Shown here piece by piece: positions 10,702 through 21,271 of a DNA stretch of 64,000 nucleotides. How positions within the stretch are numbered: position 1 is the stretch's first letter; the number at the start of each line of letters is the position of its first letter. The stretch spans positions 8,745,410-8,809,409 of the forward strand of contig NC_051071.1 in the NCBI RefSeq assembly GCF_004664715.2. Direction: 5' to 3'. Both the position numbers and the translations under genes were made by a program. This DNA is from Peromyscus leucopus (lineage: Eukaryota; Chordata; Mammalia; Rodentia; Cricetidae). The notes beneath the pieces were generated by a model. The model did not search any database, was not told the origin of the DNA, and worked only from the letters and a program-made list of their open reading frames with translations.

Positions 10702-12370
10702 TACTTTTGAATTTCATATCATTTTCATGTGTAATGAAATACTATTTTTCTTTGAAGTATTTAATAATGTAAATCCATTTTCAATTTGCAAGCTTTAGTA
10801 ATATAACCTAAATGGTACACTTGGCCAGCAAGATATAGCTTTGGATCCCTGTACCTCCTAATACAAAGGTGACGACCTCAACTAATAGGAAAGTGAGGTC
10901 ATGCTTTTACTGATGGATGAGCATGCAAGTTTTCTGCACCCTCATCTAATCTCATATTCTTCTCCTTTGAGAAACCATAGACTAGTTGTATGGGGGACAT
11001 TATATGCTACTTTGAGGAAAGGATTGTAGAGCTGTGGTCCAGTAACAGTAGACTGTTTTATTTTCCTTTTCCTTTAATGTAGCATTAAAGGGAACAACTG
11101 AGGTTCCTAATTCTTCCCTCCTCTTGTCATGGATATGTTAGCAGCACATGATGCATGCTAATTATAAAGTTGGCTGTAACAAGAGTTCCTCTTGTGAATC
11201 CATTTAAGAACTGATTGTTTACTATCTTTTTCTGTAAGTATAAAATTTTAATTATGCCACTGACAGGAACTGTGCGTGATACAGTGGTCTACATTTATCA
11301 CTGGGAGAGGGCCAGTTGCAGAGCTGTTTGACTTTGGAGAAATCCTGATGCGTTTGCAATGTTGAGCAGCAGGTGCCACATTATTATGTACAGAAAAGCA
11401 ATTAGGAAGCATATTGGATGAATGGGGAGTGCATTAATATTAGCAAGTACATTTGTCAGTGGTTTTGATGCGAGTCTTTTTCTTTCCTTTATGCAACATT
11501 AAGATTGTGGCTCTCATAAATTCTCCCCTTAAATTGCCATCTGTTCCCTTGTCAGGCAGTAGTGAGGTAGAGAAAAGTTTTCTTGACAAAAATGAAAGGA
11601 ATTTCTTTTATTTAAAATAGAAGAAAAATGGCCTATAGAAAGTTCCAGAATTGTAGGTTGTATGGTTCGGCTTTGCCTGTGTTAAGTAATTACCTTTGAA
11701 TGTAACATTAACTGTAGAAGCCTTTGATTTTTACACATTGCTATTTTTTCCCCAGTCATTTCATGTATTTTTAAATTCAATAGGAGAGAGTTATAATTAG
11801 ATTAATGCAATGACAACCAGCAATTGGCCACTTGGATTAAGAAGTTTGAAAAAGGAATTGCTGTTTTTCTATTGTGGTGCATCTTTCTCATTTTTCTTTT
11901 CAGCCATGATCCCATCCTGAAAGGACTTAAGGTTAAGCAGTGGAATAGCACCATTCTTTAACTCTTGACTGTTTCTGAAATAACCAGCACTCAACATAAT
12001 CACTTGCCTCTTCACTTTTAGCTCAATTAGCAATCTCCACATTCCTTTGACATTCTCTACATAACAGTTCATTTTATAACAGCCTCATATTATCTTTGTG
12101 ACAAACTCCAATGTATATTGATACTAAATTTTCTAAAATTGTCATTAACTGAAAAGCACCAGGAATATGTGATTCTGATTAACTGCTTTTTCTGGTTAAT
12201 TGAAAAGTATTACAATTCCTTTAACTCCAAATACTTAATTGCAAAGTTTTTTTTCATTCACTTTTTAAAATTCAATCATCATTAAGTTTATTTTTTTATG
12301 TACTTTCTCACTGGTTTGTATTCCAGACATTTTCAAAACTGGATAGAAAAAACGAAGACTTAACATTAGC
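10702..12370. promoter_or_regulatory. repeat-poor AT-rich interval, possible noncoding conservation
   Basis: About 1.7 kb without a recognisable repeat, AT-rich, with many homeodomain-like ATTA/TAAT words, for example around 11790-11845 and 12160-12290. ORFs are under 70 codons. It may hold ancient conserved elements or simply unrecognised old sequence. Confidence 0.25.
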
Positions 12371-12480
12371 ACTGTGTCTGGTAGTACACTCATATAATCC
12401 CAGCACTGTGCCCTGCGATATGAGGCACTGACATGGAGGATGATGAGTTTCAGGCTAGCCTGGGCTACAAAGAGAACATC
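12371..12480 (+). mobile_element. old B1-type SINE
   Basis: Degenerate B1 blocks lie in order: 'actgtgtctggtagtacact', 'ataatcccagcactgtg', 'tcaggctagcctgggctaca', then 'agagaacatcctgg'. Divergence is much higher than in the 9-10 kb copies. It directly abuts the B4 that follows. Confidence 0.75.
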
Positions 12481-12482
12481 CT

Positions 12483-12823
12483 GGCTGGGGATAGGTAGAT
12501 GGCTCAGGTGGTAAAGCTCGTACTGTGCAAGTTGAAGGACCTGCCTGGGGGGTAGGGGTGGGACATGGTGGGGGGTTGGGGAGCAAGCAGACTCGAAGAT
12601 CCCAGGGGTTCACGGGCAGCCACTCTAGTAGACAAGGTAAGGTTCTGCCCAGAGAGATGCTGTCTCAGAGAATAAGGCAGGGAAGCAAGTGAGTAAGACA
12701 ACTTGATGTGGCTCTCAGGCCTCTCACACCCACACACACATAGGCAAGTGCAGGCTCTTATACACATACACATATCCCACAGACACCCAGAGAAAATTAA
12801 AAAATAATAATAAAGAAAAAGAG
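12483..12823 (+). mobile_element. B4 SINE
   Basis: An ID-like head ('taggtagatggctcagg', 'gcaagttgaaggacctgcct') is followed by a B1-like second half ('gcagccactctagtagac', 'gagagatgctgtctcagaga', 'tgtggctctcaggcctctca') and a CA-rich tail ending in AATAATAATAAAG. This ID plus B1 composite defines rodent B4. A G-rich insertion near 12546-12585 replaces part of the junction. Confidence 0.8.
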
Positions 12824-13079
12824 GAAGCATGGCCAAAATGAAAAACCAAAATAGCAACAAAAATTAAAAACTGAAAATTGTGTTAAACTTGTACTTCATT
12901 TTGAATGTAATCTTATTCTAAAATCTGGCTAATATTGTCTGCCACTGTAAGTGTTTGGGATGTTAATAATAGATGTTTAACTGACTATGGTCACAGAACA
13001 GATGGAAAAGACTTGTATAATAAAGGTTCATGGCTAAGGTATCTATAAAAAATTGACAGACTTAGAAGAGAAAAGCATA

Positions 13080-13350
13080 TATGTTTATTTAATAAAAGTT
13101 TTATGTGACATAGAAGACTTCACAAGGAAATAAAAACTCAAAGAAATAGTTTAAAACTATGTTTTTCACTGTTTGATGATTGGTGTACAGTCATCCATGT
13201 GGTTCTGTTGTCTATAGACTGATGGAGGCTGGGTCAGGCCCAGCTGCTCAGCCTCATTGTGGGTGTGCGTGCTCAGGGATGCAGAAGTAAGTGCCGTTAC
13301 TCTGGAGATGGAGCATCTCTCACATATGGGTCTTAGGAAGTACTCACTCC
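13080..13350. repeat. unnamed rodent repeat family, copy B
   Basis: Shares ordered blocks with 2790-3075, including 'tgtttatttaataaaagttt', 'cacaaggaaataaaaactca' and 'ctctcacatatgggtcttag'. This copy has a longer insert around 13200-13290. The following 340 bp (13351-13692) is unassigned and may be part of the same element. Confidence 0.5.
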
Positions 13351-13692
13351 TTTGCTCTGTGAGCTCCTTTAGGGAAGAGGGGAGTTAGGAGGGGATCCAG
13401 GAGACCTTCCTGCTTCTGGAGTTTGCAATATGATGAGGAGGCATAGTATGTTGACACTGCAGTCTTGAGTGCCTTGAGAAATGTGGCTCTCCCCAGGTAG
13501 TGATTGCAGATGTGAGCTGACCTCTGTTCAGGTTCCTGGAGCGAGGGAGGATGCTGTGCATTGCAACTTGCAGGCCTGAGAGGATAATAGGACTAAGGAG
13601 AGGAGGTGGCTAGAGTCAGGACTAGCCATTTGCCATCTAATTTCATATGAAATTCAAGCAATTAATTCTTAGTTTATCATTTAAAATATGAT

Positions 13693-13890
13693 TGGGGGTT
13701 TAGAGAGGCAGCTCTTCTAGAGGACCTGGGTTCAACTCCTAGCATCACATGGCCACTCATAGCTGTCTGTAACTCCAGTTCCAAGGGATCTGACACTCTC
13801 TTCTGGCTTCTGAAGGTACCAAGAACACACACAGTGCACGGATATACATGCAGGCTAAACACCCATACACAGGAAGTAAAAAACAAAAAC
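13693..13890 (+). mobile_element. B3 SINE
   Basis: The head is damaged, but 'tctagaggacctgggttca', 'tgtctgtaactccagttcca', 'atctgacactctcttctggc' and the tail 'acatgcaggctaaacaccca' are in B3 order, ending in an A-rich stretch. The frame read across it on the minus strand is a repeat artefact. Confidence 0.88.
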
Positions 13891-16817
13891 AGAAATCCCA
13901 CAAGCTCAGGCATTGTGTCTGCTGGCTACCACGATTCCTTGTCCTGGCTGACTGATGCAGACTGGAGCTAGTATCTTTAGTGTCCACCAGTTCTGATTCA
14001 ATTCCTTAGGGACTTGTCTACTCTCTTGGAGCCTAGATATTTAAGGATCATATAATAGGGCAATGTTAGAGATACCTTGATAAACTCTTATTTTGTGAAT
14101 CCATTTATTTTGTCTAATTGGTTTTGGCTTGATTAGTAATATCTGTATTCCATGAGTTGAGTATTTCCAAGTGTTCTTGGTCATGCATAACTAATTTCTT
14201 TTACAGCTCATATTTTCAGATGACTGTGTAATATGTTAGATATTGTTCTTCAGTGCAAGTACCATATTCCAGGTTTAGTTCCCGTTGACTCTCACTGTCT
14301 CGTGTAAGATGCTTGTCTGAAAAGGGAGAATCTATGTCTTGTACTGTGGGTGTGATTACATTATAACCTTTCATTCCCACACTAGACAGCTAGCACGTGC
14401 CCCATATACTGTCAGGGGTCAAGTGAAAGTGCAGGATCCAAACCACAGCGAAAGGATGAATATTCCTTACCACCATTGCAGTGAACGTTTACACTCATCC
14501 AACCTGCTCTTACCAGCCAGAGGGGCAGGTAGTGTTCGTGTGGATTTGAAGACTTTGACTCCCTCTCAGACTTCCAGCTATTCCACAGGAGGAGGTGGGG
14601 AAGCAAAGGGAAACCTACTAGCTCTGGACATTGGACATGGTGCTCTCCTCCCTCCCAGCCCTCCTCTGTGCTCTCAGTGTGTTAGCGGCAGTATCTTAGC
14701 CCTAGTTAACCCACATGCAGGGCTGGGTTTCATTCTGTGTTTCATCAAACCTGCAATTTACTTGGTCAGCATAAATGAATTCTATGCAGTCTTGCTGACT
14801 TTCAGTCCAGAACACCTTTGAGGTTTTTGTTTTGTTTTGTTTTGTTTAAAACACACTAAACAGAAGGAGGTCATGGAGCAAAAGAGTGCACTGGTCTGGG
14901 AGCTTCCTTTATGTGAGTTTAATGGGTAAGTTTAGGTCAGTCATTCATTCAAACTAGACCTTATCTTCAAAATGAGGGAGCTGGCCTTTGATATTTGCTA
15001 AGTCCCTTTCTGGTTTAGGGTTTTATCTCTGTCCCATATCTTTCAGAAAGTCTCCGAGCTTCATGCTCTCTGGAGCTCAGTCTTCAGTTCCTGTAGCCTG
15101 TATGAATGTCCACATGACTCAGGGGTCTCTGGGTTCCAGGACCCGTGTGGCAGTGCACCAGCTGTGTGAACAAGACCGGCAGATGAGCCTGCTGGGCTTC
15201 TGCCCCACTTACACAATGAAGGACAGTCTCTACTCTGCCGTCTTCACGGGGCACAGAGGAGGCCGGACCTGAGAACTTTCTATAAACTGAGACCAATGCA
15301 TGTCATGAACTCAATCTGGTAGTTACTGTTCAGTTCCTTGTTTTGGGGGCAGCACTGGCAGCTCCCAGTTCTATCTGTTCACTGGTCATGTCTTGAAAGC
15401 CTGAGGCAAAGGCTGAAAGGCACAAAATCTCAGCTGGGAAAATCAGAGCCATAGTTCTCTAGGGTGTTAGACATATAAGAGTTCAGGAATTCCCCAATCC
15501 TTCCACTGAATAAAGTTCAACGGGAAGATATTTGTTCATCGAAGCCCCTGGAAAGGGCTAGGGTAACATGACTCTATCGCTTAAAGTCTGGGAAGAAAAG
15601 TAAGAGTTTTAAAATGTGAATGCCAGGCAGCCTGGCTTCTAGGGTGGCAAGAGAAAATGCCCCTGAGCTTTGTAACTGGATGTCTGTCACTGCCTTCCGG
15701 GCGTCCAGGCAGCAAATTCAAACCTATTTTCTGTCTCTCACTAAAAAGAGAGATAGAGCCAAGCTCCTAACACTTCTTGGCATATCTTTTGGATCTTTTC
15801 TTGGGTTCCTTAATTATTAATTTATTATTATGAAGCCATCACTTTGAATCTGGGCATGAGTACAAAATAGAAAAACAACAAAAAATGGCCTGCGAGTGAA
15901 ATGACTAAGTTAGCTATGTTAGGTTCCCAGCCAGGGGCTCTCTTATCTCTGGAGCTGGAGAAAGGACTAGAGCCCAGTGACCACCTCCAAGGCATTCCCC
16001 CTATGCGTTTCTTTTCTTTGCCACCCCGACCCCGTGTCCTTCTCCATTCTGTCCTGCATAGTTCAGTGTCATCACCCACTTTCAGCCAAACCTGTTTGCA
16101 GGAATTTAATCAGATGCACTTAGTAGCCAGTTCCAAGGTCAGTTGAATTTTCCTCTCTCTTCCCCTGGGCCTTAGTGGCTGGCTTCATTGCGTGTAACCT
16201 TGATAGAACTTAGCGCTCCCTTTGTCGAAACTCAACTACTCTTTACACATCTATTATACATAGATTTTTGGATTGTTCAAATTTTATATTCATTTGCTTC
16301 GAACTGATTTTGTGTTTGTTTGAATCCTGTGTATGGACTCATTATTTAAAAAGATTTATTTCATAGGTCAGGGATAGGGGAAGATTTGTTCTTGGGTGCT
16401 GGTAGAGAACATTTATCTGTAGCTCTATAAAGCACTTTCCAGGGGACAGATTTAAAATGATCAAAAGAAATAACACCTTTGCCATACAGACTTCAGTGTA
16501 ACTGTCGGATGCTTCTTTAGGAAGTGTTAACTTAATTCCTTTCCATGCATTTTTATCCAGATCTCCAGTATTTACTGAAGCTTGATCTTATCACCATTCA
16601 TGCAATGCTGTGCTGATTGCTGCAAAAGGGAACAGAGATACAGAAGCTGATCCCTCCACTAAAGGGATTTTGCAGTTTGCTGAGAAGAGGAATCAGAATA
16701 AGTGGTGGAAGATAGCGTCCACAGAAGGTCAGGGATAGTAAATAGCTCAGTACAGTGAGTGGACTTGAGGGATGAGAAAGGACATGGCCAACACCTTTCA
16801 ATACAAGCTGAATTTGA
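13891..16817. other. unassigned noncoding sequence
   Basis: About 2.9 kb. It holds a (TTTTG)n tract at 14825-14848 and several 60-160 codon frames, the largest at 14339-14821. None has recognisable domains, a splice context or a homogeneous composition suggesting coding. No SINE is recognised, which makes this a relatively repeat-poor interval. Confidence 0.5.
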
Positions 16818-17069
16818 ACTGGGGAGATGGCTCAGTAAGTAAGATACTCTTCCTGCAAGCAAGAGGACCTGAGTTCCAGCCTCGAAGTCCATGGAAAAGA
16901 AAACCGAGGGTTTTCTGCATTCCTGCTGGGAAGGTGGAAACAGGTGGGTCCCTGGGCTTGCTGACTAACAATAGGTAAGAGCCAGTGTAGGGAGAGACCC
17001 TGTCTCAAAACAAAAAACATGGGTGATAGTTGAGAAATGGTGCCTGAGATTGTCTTTTTATCAACACAT

Positions 17070-17070
<1 letters not shown>
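16818..17070 (+). mobile_element. B4 SINE with (CA)n tail
   Basis: The head 'ctggggagatggctcagtaa', then 'gcaagaggacctgagttcca', a B1-like part ending 'gggagagaccctgtctcaaa', and 'gagaaatggtgcctgagatt' lead directly into a CA microsatellite. The fusion of SINE tail and microsatellite is common for B4. Confidence 0.85.

Positions 17071-17119
<49 letters not shown>
17071..17119 (+). repeat. (CA)n microsatellite
   Basis: An uninterrupted run of about 24 CA units at the tail of the preceding B4. It explains the poly-Cys/Val frames read on the minus strand (16832-17281, 17005-17277). Confidence 0.97.
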
Positions 17120-17124
<5 letters not shown>

Positions 17125-17328
17125 CTGAATTTGGAAAGAACAGAAGGAAGGTCCAGCAAGTGCAAGATGTGACAGGGAGAGAGAAGAGGCAGGGAGAGAT
17201 GTGATATGGTTTGGGGCTGTCCTGCCAGGCTCCATTTGGGGCTTTGTTGGTGATGAGAGTGATGATAACATACACAATCAAAGAACTGAAACTACAGAGG
17301 GGTCGATAGAAGTTTTGAAATGGGAGTG

Positions 17329-17848
17329 TGTTGCTAGAGTTTTCCTGTCTTGCCCACAGTCAGGACAAATCTTTGTCACCCACCAGTCCCACAGCCGCTC
17401 AGACCCAACCAAGTAAACACAGAGACTTATATTGCATACAAACTGTATGGCCGTGGCAGGCTTCTTGCTAACTGTTCTTATATCTTAAAGTAACCCATTT
17501 CTAGAAATCTATACCTTGCCACGTGGCTCGTGGCTTACCAGCATCTTCACATGCTGCTTGTCCTGGCGGCATCTGGCAGTCAGTCCTTCTGCCTTCCTGT
17601 CCTTTTATTTCTCCTCTCTGTTAGTCCCACCTATCCTTCCTGCCTAGCCACAGCCGATCAGGTTTTATTTATTGATCAATCAGAACAACTTGACATACAG
17701 ACCATCCCCCAGCACAGCCAAGTGCAGACCATCTCAGACACCTGCACTCAGGCCCATGGTCCTAATCATCCTCTATGCGGACCTGCTGGGTAACGCCACA
17801 AAGAACCCAAGAAGGGCTCCCACAGGACATACAGAACATCCCACAGCA
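17329..17848 (-). mobile_element. solo LTR of a class II-like rodent ERV (LTR family 2)
   Basis: The element starts TG, ends CA and is flanked by an exact 6-bp direct repeat, GGAGTG, at 17323-17328 and 17849-17854. Six-bp duplications are typical of ERVK/class II integrases. On the minus strand it contains 'gagccacgtggcaaggtata', an 'aatataagtctctgtgttta' block where a polyadenylation signal is expected, and 'gcaagacaggaaaactctag' close to the 3' CA. A 23-bp segment is repeated 134 bp apart inside it. No internal coding region remains, so this is a solo LTR left by recombination. The resemblance to RMER17-type LTRs is from memory. Confidence 0.82.
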
Positions 17849-18009
17849 GGAGTGAATTAAACACAAGATAGATTAAAAGAATAAAGGAAGCAAATTGGAA
17901 TAATCAATGATTTTTAGGTTATTCAATATTTTACATTTTTTTTGCAATATAACTTTGGGAACACTTTGTTTTATCTTATTTATGACTCAAAATAACTCAG
18001 GAGGAAGAT

Positions 18010-18560
18010 TGTAGGGCATAGGTGAAGTCCTGACTGAATGTGTTGTTGATGTGAGTAAAGCCATGCCAAGGACTCCAGATCCATGGGAGTGGAAAAGCCT
18101 TCCCTGGGTGAGGCTGAGGGAGATGGCAAGGCCTTCCTTGGGTCTGAGTGCAAATGTTGACAGTGTGTGCAGAGAAATGCCCATCCTAGGTCCTAGCTTT
18201 CTCCTCTAGGATGTTTATAACCTGAAGACTGCACCCTGCTGAGACTGCACCTACCAACTTAAACCTGCCTCCTTGTTCAGCTGTGCATAATGACCTTGCC
18301 TTCTTCTTTATCCATAGGAAATAACCCCACCTCCCTGGTCAAGCTATATGCAACATCCATGCCTCTCTGTTCAGCTTTATATAATGAACACGTTGAGTTT
18401 CCAGGGCACTGAGGTTTACCCACTGGAGAGTCCAATCTTCCTCATCCCATCTCTTCTCTGTGTGTTTGTGTGTCCGTGTGTCTGTCCTTTTTTCATTCAC
18501 TTGTCACCCCTAGACAGGGTTCTGGGACCTAAGCCATGCAAGAACAGGACAGTAGGAAGA
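18010..18560 (+). mobile_element. diverged ERV-type LTR (LTR family 3, copy A)
   Basis: Starts TGTAGGG and shares ordered blocks with 32413-32848: 'tgaagtcctga.tgaat', 'aaggactc.aga.cca', 'gcaa.gccttcctt', 'aacctgaaga.tgc', 'gtgtctgtcctttttt' and 'ccctagacagggt'. The order suggests LTRs of the same rodent ERV family on the same strand. The right end is approximate and no target duplication was found. An insert around 18215-18400 is not present in the other copy. Confidence 0.55.
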
Positions 18561-19498
18561 ACAGGCCCTGCCACCCAGTTCTATGCATGTAGATGTCACA
18601 GATTCAGTGAAGCCTAATGCCTCAGGGGAGTTGGGAATCCAGTGTGGAATTATGGTTTCATAGATGTGAATAAGTGTTTCTTTTTTAGATTATCAAGATT
18701 CTCATGGAACTTACACAACATATTTTATTCTAAAATCAGTTCAGTCTTGTTAAGCAGACTTACTCTCACACCTCATAGTCACATTCTCTTATCCATTGCC
18801 CATTTTCTTACGATTCAAACAGCTATTTTTTATGATTATTTTCAAGACTTTAAACATACTGGCAACATGTGAGTTCTTCCAATCCTTTTCTTCATAATCC
18901 AAGATACTGTTACTGGTTTTGGTGTTGAGTCTCTTTTTTACATATCTTAGCAAAGGGTAAACAAAATTTTGGGAAGATTAAGTATGAATAGTAACTTTTT
19001 TTCTTTATAACACTTTCTATTTTTCAAGCATTCATTGAAAGGAATGTAGATGCTGTGTGTCTAACTCCTTGCATTTTCACAAATTACACATGCCTCTTTG
19101 AGAGACTGAACATTATGGACATCCTGGAGAGACCTCCATGTTTTATTCTAGATGGCTGATAACTTATTAAAATATTTATTCTTTTCCTGCTTTTCAAGCT
19201 TAATGTGTAGGGCATATATATATATGTATATGTATATGTATATATATCATGGAGCAAAAATATACTTTTTGTAATATATAATGATTTTAAGACTGCCATT
19301 GCTTTTCTTTGTTATACCTGATTTTACCTCACAAAGTAGAAATTCATTCTCTTTAATTTTCATGTTTGTTATCTATATTTTTGTTCTTTATGTAAATATT
19401 TGTTTGGTAGTATCAGAAAACAGTCCATAGGCTTTGGAATCATTATCACCTAGGAACTCTCATTGGGTTTGTTCCACCATGGCAGGTTTACGAACTAT
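18561..19498. other. AT-rich unassigned sequence with (TATG)n tract
   Basis: Contains a TATATG-rich microsatellite at about 19216-19248. No gene or recognised element otherwise. Confidence 0.5.
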
Positions 19499-19567
19499 TG
19501 GACATTGAACCCAGGGTGCCAAGCATGTTAACCAAGCACACAACCAATTGATATAAACCCCAGATCC
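19499..19567 (-). mobile_element. ID SINE, diverged
   Basis: The complement of the ID body is readable: 'ttgaacccagggtgccaagc' (ID 'ggccctgggttc'), then 'accaagcacacaaccaattg' and 'tataaacccc'. The tRNA-like boxes are degraded. Confidence 0.6.
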
Positions 19568-21113
19568 TATATTGTCCTTAATTTAAGAGTTATTCATTGA
19601 TAGCAAACTTGGTGCTCAATTTCCTCTGCTTAGTATATATTATATATTATAATATTATATATGTATATAATTATATATACATATTAGTGCTCAGATAATC
19701 AGTTCTTATTATTACTAACACACAGCATTTTTATTATTTTTATGTTTCATATGAAGTTTAGTACCCTCTTTGCACTGTGATCTCGATGCATTTATAAAAT
19801 AAATATTATATAACTGTCTTTTCTGGCTTTATTGTTTTACCTGTTGCTGTTAATGTTTGTTTACATGTAGAGATCATCATTCTCTTGATTCTGTGATCAG
19901 GTCAGCTCTTGAAGATACAGAGATATTCAGATTTCCCTCTCAGTGTTTAGTAGTGGAGGCTGGTACCCTAAAGTGACTGACAGCTGGGAGGACAGGCGTG
20001 GCCCTGCTCAGGCTTAAACACCTCTTCACGAGGAGAAGAAATTCGTCTGTTGGCAATTTTGGTGTGAGTGTGTGAGTAAATGAACTTTAGGTGAGCTGAA
20101 AGGGTTGAAGGGCAGATGGTGGCCTGGGACAGAAACACCCCCCTTCCTCTGTGACAAGATTAATCTTCATTGGCTAGTTAAATTTCAGTGGGAAGATTGA
20201 AAACTTCTGTGTGTTTCTTTGGTGGATCTGATCTCTGGGTGAAAGGGGAGCATCAGAGTAAGCCCTTCTGTGTATTTTCTCCTCTCCAGTTCCCCAGAAC
20301 TTGCAGAACAATGCTACATACTTTAGAGTGTCCTTTCTGAGTCCCAGCAAAGATGTGTGAATCAGAATCATGGATCTGGTGTGACCACCACATCTAACTT
20401 TTAAAAAAGATCTTTGCTCAGATGAATTATCTGTCAGTATTCCGTTCAGCTGTGTGTGCCTCCTTCCTTCTTCCCAAACCCTGAACACGATGGCCCCTTT
20501 GAGTATGGTCTGATTGTCACCCATGGCTTTAGCTTTTTACCTGGTCATGATACATGTCTGTACTCTGAAATAAAGAAGGAATACTCTCCAAAAGAGAGAG
20601 AGGAAGCTCTAAAGGTGATCAAGGGGGAATCACGTGTGACAATATAAATCTTATCTAAGAGCTGTAGTTAGCAAGAAAACCAACATGACCAACACCTTCC
20701 AAATCCTTAGCATCATTATCTATTTGAGAATATAGGCATATCCAGAGTTAATTGCATTAAACTTTCCTTTTTCCAAGAAGGTATTTATCAGTTCATGGAC
20801 TTCAGAGCGATATCAAAGGACATCTCTCCCTCTCTTCTTAGCATCTAGATTTCTCTTCAGAGTTCTCTTTTGTTGTCAATGCATTCCACATAAATTTCTC
20901 CTAAATATGGCTAAGCAGCAGTGGTAGGCTCTTGGGATCTTAGATCTTGCATATTACCCACTTTTTTTTTAGGTGAGCTTCCAAATAGCTTGCCCTTGCT
21001 CACTTTGTGCACAAAGCTAACTTTGTCTTTCTCTGTTTCTGTTTGTCTGTCTGTCTCCATTGTCCTCTCACACAGTTTGCCTCCCTATGTTTCTCTCTCA
21101 CACCACATATACA
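19568..21113. other. unassigned sequence with AT-palindromic tract
   Basis: 19632-19686 is an almost pure A/T tract rich in self-complementary TATATA/ATTATAAT words. The rest has no recognised repeat. The 116-codon minus frame at 20174-20524 shows no recognisable protein signature. Confidence 0.5.
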
Positions 21114-21271
21114 GGAACACACAGCTACACAGACACAGACACATACATGCAACATACACATGCCACATATACATCACACACACACACACACACACAAACA
21201 CACACATAAACACCATATACATGCACACAAACACATGTGATACACACACACATAAACACCACACACACAAA
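21114..21271 (+). repeat. imperfect (CA)n-rich satellite-like tract
   Basis: About 160 bp of ACAC, ACAT and ACAA repeats with interruptions, including an 'aaacaccatatacatgc' motif and repeats of 'acacacataaacacc'. Open frames of 61-129 codons across it in both directions are products of the dinucleotide repeat. Confidence 0.93.

Noticed and set aside
14339..14821. 160-codon plus-strand ORF
   Set aside because: No recognisable domain, no splice or promoter context, mixed composition; expected by chance at this length in 64 kb of both strands.
16832..17281. Minus-strand ORFs with Cys-Val repeats
   Set aside because: Translation of the (CA)n microsatellite and the B4 SINE.
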